DNA from: Adiantum capillus-veneris
Lineage: Eukaryota > Streptophyta > Polypodiopsida > Polypodiales > Pteridaceae
Assembly: GCA_014529385.2 (NCBI GenBank)
Contig: CM043959.1
Span: forward strand, 53,267,253 to 53,331,252
Length of the DNA stretch: 64,000 nt
Direction: 5' to 3'
The notes beneath the pieces were generated by a model. That model made no database searches. It was not told the origin of the DNA and saw only the letters and a program-made list of their open reading frames with translations. The position numbers and the translations under genes are program-made. Shown here one piece after another: positions 22,746 through 33,649 of this stretch; within the stretch, counting starts at the first letter, position 1; each line of letters opens with the position of its first letter.

Positions 22746-23667
22746 ATACTTAGTTAGCTGCTTCAGTACCCATGAGGTCCGAAAACCAATGTTATAAATG
22801 TGACATGACGCTTTGTTTGGCTAGAGAGTTTGAAGCCAAAAACAAAAGCAAGAACTCACAAAGAGACAAAGACAAAGTCAAGTTGGGCAGAGATAATGGT
22901 TATAAAGATTTGACATAGGAGATTGGCATGGCTCACGTGGTGGTGATCACCGTGGCCAGGACATTAGATTTCTAGTCAAAGGGCAGTTGTTGCCACTAGC
23001 TTCATCCATAGAGAGGCTTGTGAGTGGAAGAGAGGGGCAAGAAGTGCTCCATATAATTCATTTGGACCGTTGTGTTGGAGTTCAAATTACTAGTGTTTGA
23101 ACCCATGGGTCAGAGTTCAAGGTACATGCATCTGGTAGGGAACCAATCAGACGTATCTACAATACTATGGATGAGTGCACCAATCCATTGTTGTTGGCCG
23201 GATTATTGAGAGGATGTGTTCCACAATTCATTGTCTTGGAAGTATTTTGAACGTGATGTGTTCACAATTCACGAATGGGGATTCTTGGATGTAGTGTGGT
23301 CAACAATTCAATTTTCTAAAAGGCAATCGATGTTGAAGGGGCGTTCTTTTAAGGAACAAAGTTGAGGGTAGAAAATTCGAGGTGTATCCAGTGGACTGTA
23401 CAGATGCTTGGGTATCCATGGTAGTTTCTTCATTGACTAGGTCTCACTATTTATGTCCACTATGAGTTGCAAAGAGGGTGTTAGAGTTTTGGCATCTCAA
23501 GTGAACTGCCCAAAGTGATCCCATTATTTATTTTGGATTTTAGGTATTTATTTTACTTATTTGTCAAAGTCTGGGTAGGGCAATTTACTGAGGTGGGTAT
23601 ATGTTTGACCCCTTGCCCCATTGTACATTGTATCAATTATTCATTACTAAGGTTGATCAATTCAAGA

Positions 23668-23669
<2 letters not shown>
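22746..23669. other. Unassigned DNA
   Basis: A plus frame near 22786 begins CYKCDMTLC and could be a decayed zinc knuckle, but the remaining ligands are absent. No other domain is visible. Confidence 0.3.

Positions 23670-23704
<35 letters not shown>
23670..23704. repeat. (CT)n microsatellite
   Basis: About seventeen uninterrupted CT units. Confidence 0.9.
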
Positions 23705-23707
<3 letters not shown>

Positions 23708-24289
23708 GTTTATCTTGGTATTTTGTAGGTTAATTAACAATAGGTGCTAAGAAAATATAGAGAAAAATATCAGATTCCTCATAAAAATAGATAACCACAA
23801 CGAAGGCCAAGTCAAGAAACAATGAACTGTCTAGTACCAAGTGGAAGATGACCATAGTGGATGTTGCATTGATCAAGTCAACATGGAAGCTGAAACTAAT
23901 GGAGAAAAATGAAACAAGTCACAGAAAAGGAGGGAATGTAAGTGCAAAGATGAGTATATCATATCCTATCCGCTAATAATGAAGCAAACAGAGAGAGGCA
24001 TGTAGAGTGCATGATGCATGCCGAGTATGAGGGAGAAGAAGAGTAGACACACATGTGGGTGGAGCACACTATGAGGATTATGCTCTCACAACTCCTTATT
24101 CTATTATGTATCAATGAAGAAGGCCAAATGGGTTAGTAATGGACATGGGGTCCAACCAATTGGCATGAACTCGAACAATCTCCCACTTGAAAGCCAACGT
24201 GGCCCAAGGGGCCTATGTTTGTACATGTACAACCATGAAGCATTCTAATGGCTTCACCCTATACCCATAATCTCAATTCAATGTGCAAA

Positions 24290-24675
24290 CTGCTATGAGG
24301 TTGGGCTCTTTGTGAGAGCATCAACAGGGTTGTCATGCACATGAACCTTGACTATCTCAATGTGCTTACTATCAAGTATATCCGATATGACATGATACTT
24401 GATCTCTGTGTGTTTTGAATTGGAGTGAGACATGGGGTTCTTTGCTAACGCAATATCTTCCTTGCTAGCACCACAAATTGCAACATAATTTGCCTTTGTG
24501 GTGGAAGACAAAGTGCAATCTTGGAGACATGATACTTATGACACATCTACTCCAACAAATAGGAATACATTGCCAGAGGTGGATCTTTGACTATCCACAC
24601 AATCCGCATCCATGTAACCCACTATGTATGTATCACTATTCCCAAAGAATAAGAACTTGCTTGTTGTACCCTTAA
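24290..24675 (-). pseudogene. Family-C copia RNase H, C-terminal part
   Basis: Reads KGTTSKFLFFGNSDTYIVGY, MDADCVDSQRSTSGNVFLF, SSTTKANYVAICGASKEDI, KNPMSHSNSKHTEIKYHVI and VHDNPVDALTKS. These are the RNase H and tail motifs of copia pol. Stops lie between VGVDVS and LQDCTLSS. The true start of this piece continues from HILRYF across the transposon. Confidence 0.8.
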
Positions 24676-26014
24676 CACTAGAATGGTAACCTAACAGGAC
24701 ATAAAAGTGTCCTTTCAGGGTTTTGGGAAAAAATTTCCAAAACCATAGTAGATCCACTCATTTTGAAAAATCCTTTCATGAGCTTATAGTTCAATAACTA
24801 CTACATATGGAAAAAATGAGAAACTTGTAATTTTTGTCATCCCTTGGTCACTACAAGCCTCCAAAAATGATGGACCAGTGCATTTTGCCCAAAACAACAA
24901 TTTCTTACGGTTGATTGCATATAAATAAGAGTGGAGATTTTTGTAGGACATGAGATAAAATGCCCCGTTAACTTCAATGGGTTGGTGACCAAAACATATG
25001 GTTGCTTTTTCCTCACTAATTGTTTTTTGGGAAAAAAAAATAGGTATAAAAAAGTTGCATTTTTGCCATTCTGCGGACATATCATCAAAGTTTCTATAGT
25101 CACTCTCAATACAGATACTATATACATGTTTTCTTAGTTCCCTTTGGGCCTCTGGATTCAAAAGGAGCCATGGATCATGTCAAAAGGATAATGGATCTCT
25201 TACAATTGGAACCTTGGGGGCAATGATAAAGTGCTAAATACAGCAAACATGAAAAAATTGGGTTTAGCATTATGACCTCTAGAAACCCATAGAAACTACT
25301 CAATATCTAGTCAAGTTTGTAGTCTATGATTAGATATGGTCACTACCTACAAAATACACACAATTGGCCTAAGAAATTAGCAATATTGAGAAAGTTATAC
25401 TTGCTACTCTAAAATGTATCGTATTCTTCAGCAATAAAAAAACTCAACCATCATCATATACTATGCTATATAGCATATTAGGTCCCCCAAAACTCAAGGA
25501 AGATTAGCTTTATGTTATACATTACACTTACACAATCAAAATTGAATTTGGATATCAAGAAAGCCACCAAAAAATCATAAAAGTGCTAATTTTGGCCAAA
25601 AAAAAGGATTATGCAATTCTTGTAAATTGGTCATAACTTTCAATTTTAACACTTAGCTCTCCCTACAAGCATCAAAACACGTTGAGAACTATGAAGGCCT
25701 AACCTCTAGCCATCTAAACCTCACAAACATGAAGTTTAGGGTGGTATAGTTGCCAAAAATTGAAAAAAAGCCAGAAACAGGACCCGTTTTTTCACACAGT
25801 TGAGGTTCAAAAATGTTGTGCAAAAGTAAGGTTAATGGTGAGATCGATACTAAAAAAAAAATGCTAAGTTTTTTTCAGCTCATAAGGCAACTTTGTGGAT
25901 ATATAGCACCTAGAAATTCATTTTCATACTCTTCAAATAATTCAAGCAAAATGGTCACTTAACAGAACACAAAAGTGTCCAAGGACATAAAAGTGTCTTG
26001 TTACCATTCTAGTG
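24676..26014. mobile_element. 1.34-kb DNA transposon with terminal inverted repeats, non-autonomous
   Basis: The termini are perfect 15-base inverted repeats, CACTAGAATGGTAAC at 24676 and its complement ending at 26014. They are flanked on both sides by TTAA (24672-24675 and 26015-26018). Subterminal GGACATAAAAGTGTC motifs occur near both ends. Deleting the insert plus one TTAA restores the host copia frame as HILRYF-KGTTSK, which shows it is a true insertion. The interior is AT-rich; its longest frame (minus 24784-25161) has no transposase motif. Because the target is palindromic, the duplication may be TTAA (piggyBac-like) or TA (mariner-like, with the TIR starting one base earlier). The superfamily is therefore open. 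Confidence 0.85.
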
Positions 26015-26325
26015 TTAAAGTATCTCAAAATGTGCTTCACTGCTTCCCAATGCTTCCTACCAAGATTTGCAAAAATTATGCTAACCACATCCACATCCAC
26101 CGCAAATGCAATGTATGGTCTGATGGCTACCATCGCGTACATGAGACCGACTACTGCTCAAGAATATGGCACCTTTACCATTTCCGCTTTCTCGACATCA
26201 ACTTTGGGAGCATCATTCTTGCTAAGTTTTGCATATGACTGCATTGGGGTACTCAATGTAGCCTTCCCCCCTTGCATATTAAAATGTTGCAAGACCTTGT
26301 GGATATACGTTTCCTGAGATAACTC
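26015..26325 (-). pseudogene. Family-C copia RT/RNase H, middle part
   Basis: Reads LSQETYIHKVLQHFNM, ATLSTPMQSYAKLSK, EMVKVPYS, YAMVAIRPYIAFAV and KHWEAVKHILRYF. These are the connection between copia RT and RNase H. It is bounded by the family-A LTR on one side and the DNA transposon on the other. Confidence 0.8.
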
Positions 26326-26552
26326 TGTTGGAATCAGGGTTGCAGAGAAACACACACAGCTTGGAGAAGACGAAGGAAGCTCAAGGCACACAATAGAGAG
26401 TGTGTTACTTAGTGTGCAATGGAAAGATAGATAGCCCTAGAGTGATGGGCGTATATATAATGCACGGGGGAAAAACCTCCTAAAGAGGGAAAAAATTGCC
26501 CCGACGGTCCTAGTGTGTTCACACACATCACTACCACATGTATATGGTGACA
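26326..26552 (-). repeat. 3' LTR of family-A copia
   Basis: 227 bases, starting TGTTGGAATCAGGG and ending TATATGGTGACA in plus reading. The G-rich stretch CCAAGGGGATT (minus) just inside is the polypurine tract. Confidence 0.9.
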
Positions 26553-26626
26553 AATCCCCTTGGAGTGATGCGGTGAATGAGAGCTGGCACATGAGTAAAG
26601 GGAAGTGCCATGCCCTGAGGACATGA

Positions 26627-29600
26627 TCAATCCACAAAGGGCAGTAAGCCCAAAGCTTTGCAGAAAGCTTCAAGATTCTCACGAGACAATGCCTTTGTGA
26701 AAAGATCTGCAAGGTTGTCCTATGTTGGCACATAAGCCAAGCTGATCTCTCCTGCTGAGAGCCTCTCCCTGACATAGTGGTAATGCACCTCAATGTGCTT
26801 CGTGCGAGCATGAAAAATTGGGTTCCTCGCAACTGCCAATGCGCTCTGACTGTCAGTGTAGATAGTGTTGGAAGTGTCATGTCCAACACCCAAATCAGCC
26901 ATTAGGCGTCTGAGCCATACACACTCAACCGTAGTTGTGAAGACTGCCCTGTACTCAGCCTCACAACTCGAAGTGGCCACAGTAGGTTGCTTCTTGCTCA
27001 ACCATGATATACATGAACTGCCAAGCATGAAACAAAAACCACTTGTGGACGCTTGCGTGTCAAAACAACCAGCCCAATCTGAGTCCGAAAAAGCATGTAA
27101 GTCTGGCGGCAATGATCCCCCCTTGGGATAAAACAAGCCAAGATGTAAAGTGCCACTAAGGTAGCGGAAAATCCTCTTGACAGCCTGCCAATGCTCAGAC
27201 CCTGGGCTATGCATAAATCTGCTGACCTGTGAGACTGCAAACTGAATATCCGGCCTCGTGTTGCATACATAAATGGGGCAGCCAACAGCAGTTTGGTAAA
27301 GAGTGACATCAGCAGGATTGCCAGCATCATGTAGACTCAACGTCAAACCTGTTTCCATGGGAGTGGCAATAGGTTTGCAATCCTCAAGTCCAAACTTACA
27401 TAGCAATGTCTCTATGTAACTTTTCTGACACAAGGAAATACCACCATCACACTGCTTAAACTGTATACCCAAGTAATGATGCAACAGCCCCAAATCTTTC
27501 ATCTTGAAAGTAGCATTCAAATCAGCCTTAAATTCAGCAATATGTCTCTCATTTGGTCCAGTGATCAGCAAATCATCAACATAAAGAACCACAATGAGAA
27601 GTACATCACCCTCATGCTTTACATACAATGTGCTTTCTGTTGGACTGTTACGACAGCCTTGTTTGACCAAATGAGTGTCAGCTTTCTCATACCAAGCACG
27701 AGGAGATTGCTTCAACCCATACAAAGCCTTGTTACATTTGCACACTTTGTCCTCTTGTCCTTTTATGACAAAACCGCGAGGTTGCGTTACATAAAGTTCC
27801 TCAAATATGTCACCATTCAAGAAAGCAGTAACAATGTTTGATTGATGTACATCCCAACCAAAATGAGTTGCCAATGCACATAGAAAACGTACAGTAGTCA
27901 TACGACAAGTGGGAGCAAAAGTCTCTTCATAATGTATGCCTTTTTGCTATGCATAACCCTTTGCAACAAGTCGAGCCTTATGGCGATCAATCTCACCATC
28001 CGGCTTGCGTTTCAACTTGTAAACCCACTTCGTACCAATGGCCTTTTTGCCAGGAGGCAAATCACATAAAGTGCATGTGTCATTTTCTATAAGTGCATCA
28101 TATTTTGATTGCATGGTAGCCATCCAATTTTCTGAATTCTGTGCTTCATCAAAAGACAGAGGCTCCTCAACATAATGTAAGCTAGACACAGCCAAAGCAT
28201 AACAATCTGATGCATAAGATGCATGGTGAGAGCCTGAATGAGTACGACTAGACAAAGGTGCATCTAATTTATGGTCACGCAAAGTGTGCACCAGCCATTT
28301 TGGCATACCTCAAGCCTGCTCATTTTCATCCCTTTCCTCATCAAGTACATCATGCACATTTGCATCAGTAATAGGGTGATCTAAAACATTTTCAGAAACC
28401 CCCATAGGCTGTACATTTGCCTCATTGGAACTTACATTCGTATTTCCACCACTGAAAAGAGGCAACAAAGTGTCATAAATGTCCTGTGAGCTTACATTAT
28501 TGTCTCTAGTACATGACAGCAAGGGCTGAACAAAATCTTCCATAAACACTACATCCCGAGAAACTAGAAAACGTTTTGTTTGCGGATGGTACAACCTGTA
28601 ACCTTTGCTTTCAGCACTATAACCAACAAAAATACATTTGATAGCCTTATCATCCAATTTTCTGCGTTGCACTTGTGGCTCCAAAGCATATGCCAAACAG
28701 CCAAAAACACGCATGTGCTCAATAGAAGGCTTTCTATCATGCCATGCTTCATATGGAGTAATAGACTGCAAAGCTTTCGTAGGATACCTGTTAAGTACAT
28801 AAGTGGCACACATGATGGCCTCAAGCCAAAAAGAATGCGGCAAAGCTTGACTTTTGACCATACATCGTGCCATTTCCGTCAGTAACCTGTTTTTCCTCTC
28901 AGCAACACCATTTTGCTAAGGTGTCTAAGGCACCTTACATTGGTGTTTTATCCCACGACTAGCTAGAAATGCATTAAATTCATGAGACATATACTCCCCC
29001 CCTCGATCGGAACGGAGGGTGCCCATAGTACATTTCGAGACATTTTCAGCCATAGCCAGAAATTGTTTGAAGCGCATAAAAACTTCGGACTTCGCTTTAA
29101 GCGGAAATACCCATGCATGCCTGAAGTAATCATCAATGAAAGTCACGAAGTATAGGTAATTGCCCATGGACGGAGTTTGCATGGGCCCACAAACATCACT
29201 ATGCACAAGCTACAACCTGCATGTGGCCCGAACTGAACCATCCTTTGGAAATTTAGAACGCTGCATCTTACCCAAAATACAACCTTCACAAACATGTTTG
29301 ACAGGTGCTTCAAGAGGCGGCAAAGAAGCAACCATATCAAATTTCTGCAAACGCAGCAAACTGGCAAAATTCAGATGACCAAAACGTGCGTGCCAAAGTT
29401 TTGCATATGAAATAGCCCTTGAATCTGCAACAGCATTTGCAAATTTTTTTCCACACTTGTCATACAAAGTGAGCTTATACAGCCCATGGCACAAAAGCCC
29501 AGATGCAACAATTTCATCACCAAAACTGAGATCATGAACTGTACATCTGTCATCCACAAATTCGACTACAAGTCCAAGTCTAGCAAGTGCGAATACAGAC

Positions 29601-30911
29601 AAGAGATTCTTCTTGATCCCAGGTACATAAAGTGCATCAACAAGTGTGAAGGAACTGCCATTAGCAGCAGTGAGCACAATCTTTCCAACTCCCTGAACTG
29701 GATAAGAGGCGTTGTTGGCACAAGTGACTGAATTCCCATGAGGGACATACTCGAGAGAGGTAAACAATTCATGATGTGAGCTAATGTGCTTTGTAGCACC
29801 ACTGTCGAAATACCAAACATGTGAATCTCCAGCAACTGACAAGCATGCATCATGGACAGCAGGATTGTAAGTGCACTCTGCGCTAAAAGCCCATTCTGCA
29901 TCAACATCATCATTACAGTCTCCTTTCACGGAAGACTCAACAATGGTTGCATTTGTAGTGGAACCAACATTTGCAGTGGAACCACCCTCTTTCTTCTTAG
30001 CCTCTTTGGCCTTCAGCTTAGGACACTACTTGATCAAGTGATCATTGGCTTCACAATAATGGCAACGCATCTTCTTTTTGCCCTTATCACCAGAATTTCC
30101 AGACGAATTGCTGCCAGCATAAGCATTAGGAACATAATTTTTGCCACTCGCAGCAGAACCATAAGAAGTGGCTACATTGCTGTTACTACCACCCTTTCTT
30201 TGAGAAGCAATAAAAGCCTGTTCAATTGCACGCTGTCTAGTCCTGTTTTTTTTGGAAAGTGACTCTTGCAACAGAAATGTGCATAATGCATCAAACTTGA
30301 CAACTTCTGGATTTCCTTGGGTCATAAGTCTCCAAGTACTAGCAAAAGTCTGGTAAGAATCTGGTAAGGCATCAAGAACAGTCTGCGCAAGGGAACTGTC
30401 TGAAATGACTTCTCTTGCAGAAATAAGTTGCTCATTGATATCCTTGACACTAGCAAGGAAAGTGTCCATATCATCTTCCTCATGCATAATCTTCGACTCC
30501 AACTCTTTATGCAGCAAAGCAATTTTAGCCTAATTGCGACTTGCATAAAGACCAGCCAAAATATCCCAAGCCTGTTTTACAGATTTCACTGAACGGATGA
30601 ACAATGGTGCGCTTCACAGACAACGCAATCAATGCATGAGCCTGCGCATCCTTAACATCCCAAAGAGCTTGTTCTGCCGTAGGCAAAACAACTCTAACAA
30701 CTGCAATCCTTGCAGCAAGACCTGCAACATCCTCAACATCGCCTACATCCTCAGAACCAGGACATACATCAATGCCCTGCATAATGTTCCAGACACCCTT
30801 TGACACAAGAACATGTTGCATCATATAAGCCCACATAGGGTAGTTGTCCCCATCCAACCTGTCCTCAGCAGCAAACATCTTGAACACATCTGTGTTGTTG
30901 TTGTCAGCCAT
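26627..30911 (-). pseudogene. Family-A copia gag-pol polyprotein (eight stops)
   Basis: The start MADNNNTDVFKMF is at 30911. A one-base frameshift near 30600 is followed by a single frame to the stop at 26627. Domains in order are: gag with a degenerate knuckle (CHYCEANDHLIK); protease YFDSGATKHIS; the GAG-pre-integrase motif LWHARFGHLNF; an integrase core (HSDVCGP, DDYFRHAWVF, LRSDRGGEY, QNG); the linker YRLYHP..DVVF; RT with TAFLNGDIFEELY, YGLKQSPRAWY and intact YVDDLLITG; and RNase H with SDSDWAGC and HARTKHIEVHYHYVRE. In-frame stops are TAG at 30530, 30026, 29210, 28925, 28916, 27947 and 26720, and TGA at 28310. Catalytic motifs survive, so decay is mostly by these point changes. Confidence 0.9.
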
Positions 30912-31258
30912 GGTAAATGTTGCACCTGATGTGAAAACTGCCCAAAAATAGGAGAAACGGAGCGGGAACAACCTATGCTACATAGCACAAACCGTAGAAG
31001 ACTATAAGGCACCTGTTATGCAGAAAACGGCACTGACAGAAATTTTGTACAAAATGACGAAATAGCCCATGCAGTATTGTTGTAGTGGAAACAGAGGCCG
31101 AAATGAGCCCAAATAAAAAATCTGAGCAGACCGAGCTCTTCGAGCTCGCCCCAAGTATTTGTCGACCTACGAACGCTTGCCAAGCCTCACTGAAATCGGA
31201 GAAATTGAGGAGGCATGTGGTGGAGCAGCTGGCGACTAAGCCCGAGAGGACGTGACTT

Positions 31259-31270
31259 GCTGTGATACCA
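31259..31270 (-). other. Primer-binding site of family-A copia
   Basis: Minus-strand TGGTATCACAGC differs by one base from the canonical initiator tRNA-Met site. It lies two bases after the LTR. Confidence 0.85.
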
Positions 31271-31272
31271 AT

Positions 31273-31498
31273 TGTTGGAATTAGGGTTGGAGAGAAACAC
31301 ACACAGCTTGGAGAAGACGAAGGAAGCTCAAGGCACACATAGAGAGTGTGTTACTTAGTGTGCAATGGAAAGATAGATAGCCCTAGAGTGATGGACGTAT
31401 ATATAATGCACGGGGGAAAAAATCTCCTAATGAGGGAAAAAATGCCCCAGCGGTCCTAGTGTGTTCACACACATCACTACCACATGTATATGGTAACA
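31273..31498 (-). repeat. 5' LTR of family-A copia
   Basis: 226 bases, starting TGTTGGAATTAGGG and ending TATATGGTAACA in plus reading. It differs from the partner LTR by about eight substitutions and three small indels. Confidence 0.9.
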
Positions 31499-32255
31499 AA
31501 ATCCAATATTCCATCTTTCCTATCCCTCTTGATACACATACCAAGAAAATGACTTGTATCCTCCAAATCTTTCATAGCAAATTGTGTGCTAAGTTCCAAG
31601 ATGGCAATCTTGTCTTTAGACTTCTTGGCAATGAGCATGTCATCATCATAAAGTATCAAGATGATAAGTGAACCATCGTTCAACTTTCGAGTGTACAAAC
31701 AATGACCTTCTTGGCTCTACACATAACCTTGGGACTGCATGTACTTGTCAAATTTCTAGCACCATTGCCTTGAGCCTTGGTTTAGGCCATACAATCTCTT
31801 ATACAGTCTACACACTAGTTCTACCCTTGTAGGCTTTTCAGGTTCAAATTCAAAACCCTCTAGCTGTTTCATGTAAAAATCTTGTTCTTGAAGGAAAGCC
31901 ATCTTCACGTCCATCTGAACAAGTTCCATGTCATCGATGTCTACTAATCCAAGCACAAGATGTATTGTAGTCATTTTCACTACTAGAGAGAAAATCTCAT
32001 CAAAATCCATGCCTTTCTTCTGCTTGAATCTTTTAGCAACCAATCTAGCCTTATACTTGGTCTTGAGCTCTTATGTCGTGTATTTCTTCTAATACAACCA
32101 TTTGCAAGACAAGGCTTGTTTTCTCTTTAGAAATTCTGTCAGTTTCCAAGTCTCATTTTCTTTAATCAAGCTATACTCCATTGCATTGCCTGCTCCCACT
32201 TCATGCTATCTTCCATTTGAATAGCCTCTTGGTAGCATGTAGGCTCTCCGTTGTG
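31499..32255 (-). pseudogene. Family-C copia RT, N-terminal part
   Basis: Minus-strand translation gives KTKYKARLVAKRFKQKKGMD, FDEIFSLVVKMTTIHLVLGL, QMDVKMAFLQ, CRLYKRLYGLNQGSRQWC and DGSLIILILYDDDMLIA, then FAMKDLEDTSHFLGMCIKRD. The usual YVDD box reads YDDD. Upstream of ARLVAKRF several stops occur. The frame ends at the family-A insertion and resumes at 26325 (LSQETYIHKVLQHFNM). Confidence 0.8.
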
Positions 32256-32535
32256 AGGAGGTTTAATTTATCGAGTTTTTCACTTGGAGTATTTTTAGCA
32301 ATTTGAACAAATTTTTGAGTTTTTTGACCAAGAGTCTATAGAATGCTCTCCACTTGACATTTCTATCATAAGAGGACCCTATACAATTGTTGTAGATGGA
32401 GAGAGAAAATAAAAAACTTAGAGAGAGTAATTGTATGTGTTTTTTGTAACTATGCAAAAAATAAAATATAGAGAGAGAATAGCTACATTAGCAAATATAA
32501 AAACAAAGTCACATGTCAAAAACTCCATGTAAAAA

Positions 32536-32712
32536 GTTACAAATCATTACACTTCTTCCAAACTCCAAGAAACCCATCTACGCTAAGACAAAGTATAAAG
32601 CGGGCTACCAAAAAAGTTACAAAGTTACAAATCACTACACTTGTTCCAAAACTTTAAAAGTCCCATCTAATGCCAAGACAAAGTACAAAGGGGGCCACCA
32701 AAAAAGTAACAA
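32536..32712. repeat. Tandem duplication, 88 bp x 2
   Basis: Units start GTTACAAATCA at 32536 and 32624. Both contain ACACTT-TTCC, CCATCTA and GCTAAGACAAAGTA-like blocks. A partial third copy (ACTACACTTGTTCCAAAAC) follows at about 32760. It is noncoding. Confidence 0.8.
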
Positions 32713-33649
32713 GAATAGAAAGATCACAATCATGAAAGATCTTATACAGAATAGGCCCGTACTACACTTGTTCCAAAACAATTACTCAAAAAGTCGTGTG
32801 TAACACACTTAAAAAGTTGCAAGGACAAAAAGGTAAACACCCGATGGAAGAAATAATAAATCAAAGGAGGGGTGAAATATTTTGTGGTTGTCCCAAAATG
32901 AAGGTAATATCCATTGGTGAGAGACTCGATTGATGGATGATCATGTTTTCTAAGCACTTTAATGTACACATAGTACATGTGTTAGCATGCAACAAAGCAT
33001 TTGTTTGCCTTCTCTTGCTGCTCAAAATCTAGACATGTGCACCCTGGGCATTATCTTATATGAATCTCACAAATGTTCTCAGCCAAGACCCAAAAAGTGC
33101 ATTTTTTGGTGACTTTACCACTTCCTCCAAAAAAGTGGTAGGTATATCCTTGCATGCATCCAATCTCTTCATGGCTTCTTTAGAAATTCCGTGCCCCCAC
33201 TTTTTCCTTTATGAACTTCTCCCACCTTCTGAGAGACAACCTTCTGCAACTTGATCTCCCAATACTGCTTTCTCAACCACAAAGCCTGCCTGATGTAATC
33301 CCGAGTTCTTGGTTAGAGATGTTTGTTCCTTTTTCCACTGGCCAAACATTTGGTGCAGGTATCAAATCTGTAACTTGTTTTTTTATGAATTTAGTATGTG
33401 AAATATTGTGATTACAAAATCATAACAATTGCTCCACTTTTGTACCCTTAAAAACCCTCTTTGACCATATGTAGGGAGCCACCACACCAACAGATTGACT
33501 CTTTAGGATATTATCACAAGTTTTCCTCCCACCATTCCAAAGCACTTTCTTTGACAATGTATGGGCATTCTCCTGAAGGCCCATTGATTACATGGCACAT
33601 CATTCTCTAAAACACTATCTCTTTGAGAAGTCAAAGGGGTTGTTTGAGG

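Larger units (their letters stand above)
26326..31498 (-). mobile_element. Complete copia element, family A
   Basis: The LTRs are 26326-26552 (3' LTR) and 31273-31498 (5' LTR), both TG..CA in plus reading and about 95 % alike by eye. The primer-binding site lies at 31259-31270 and a G-rich polypurine tract adjoins the 3' LTR at 26553-26562. Flanks read, on the minus strand, GATTT before and GAGTT after, a 5-base duplication with one change. The element sits inside the family-C copia RT. One gag-pol frame spans the interior with eight premature stops and one frameshift. Confidence 0.92.
24178..32255 (-). mobile_element. Host copia element (family C), twice interrupted
   Basis: The minus-strand pol starts near 32255 (AIQMEDSMKWEQAMQW) and ends near 24290. 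A polypurine-like AAGTGGGAGAT then abuts a putative 3' LTR that begins (minus strand) TGTTCGAGTTC, so its plus-strand edge is 24177. The inner LTR limit is unclear, and the 5' LTR, gag and integrase are absent. Two insertions split pol: a 1.34-kb DNA transposon and a 5.2-kb family-A copia. Both junctions rejoin in frame when one copy of the duplicated target is removed. Confidence 0.75.

Noticed and set aside
24784-25161. 125-codon ORF inside the TIR transposon as its transposase
   Set aside because: No DDE/DDD spacing or DNA-binding motif is visible, it is far too short, and it overlaps other frames.
24676-26014. CACTA (EnSpm) element because the TIR starts CACTA
   Set aside because: CACTA elements make 3-base duplications; here the flanks match as TA or TTAA and not as a 3-base repeat.
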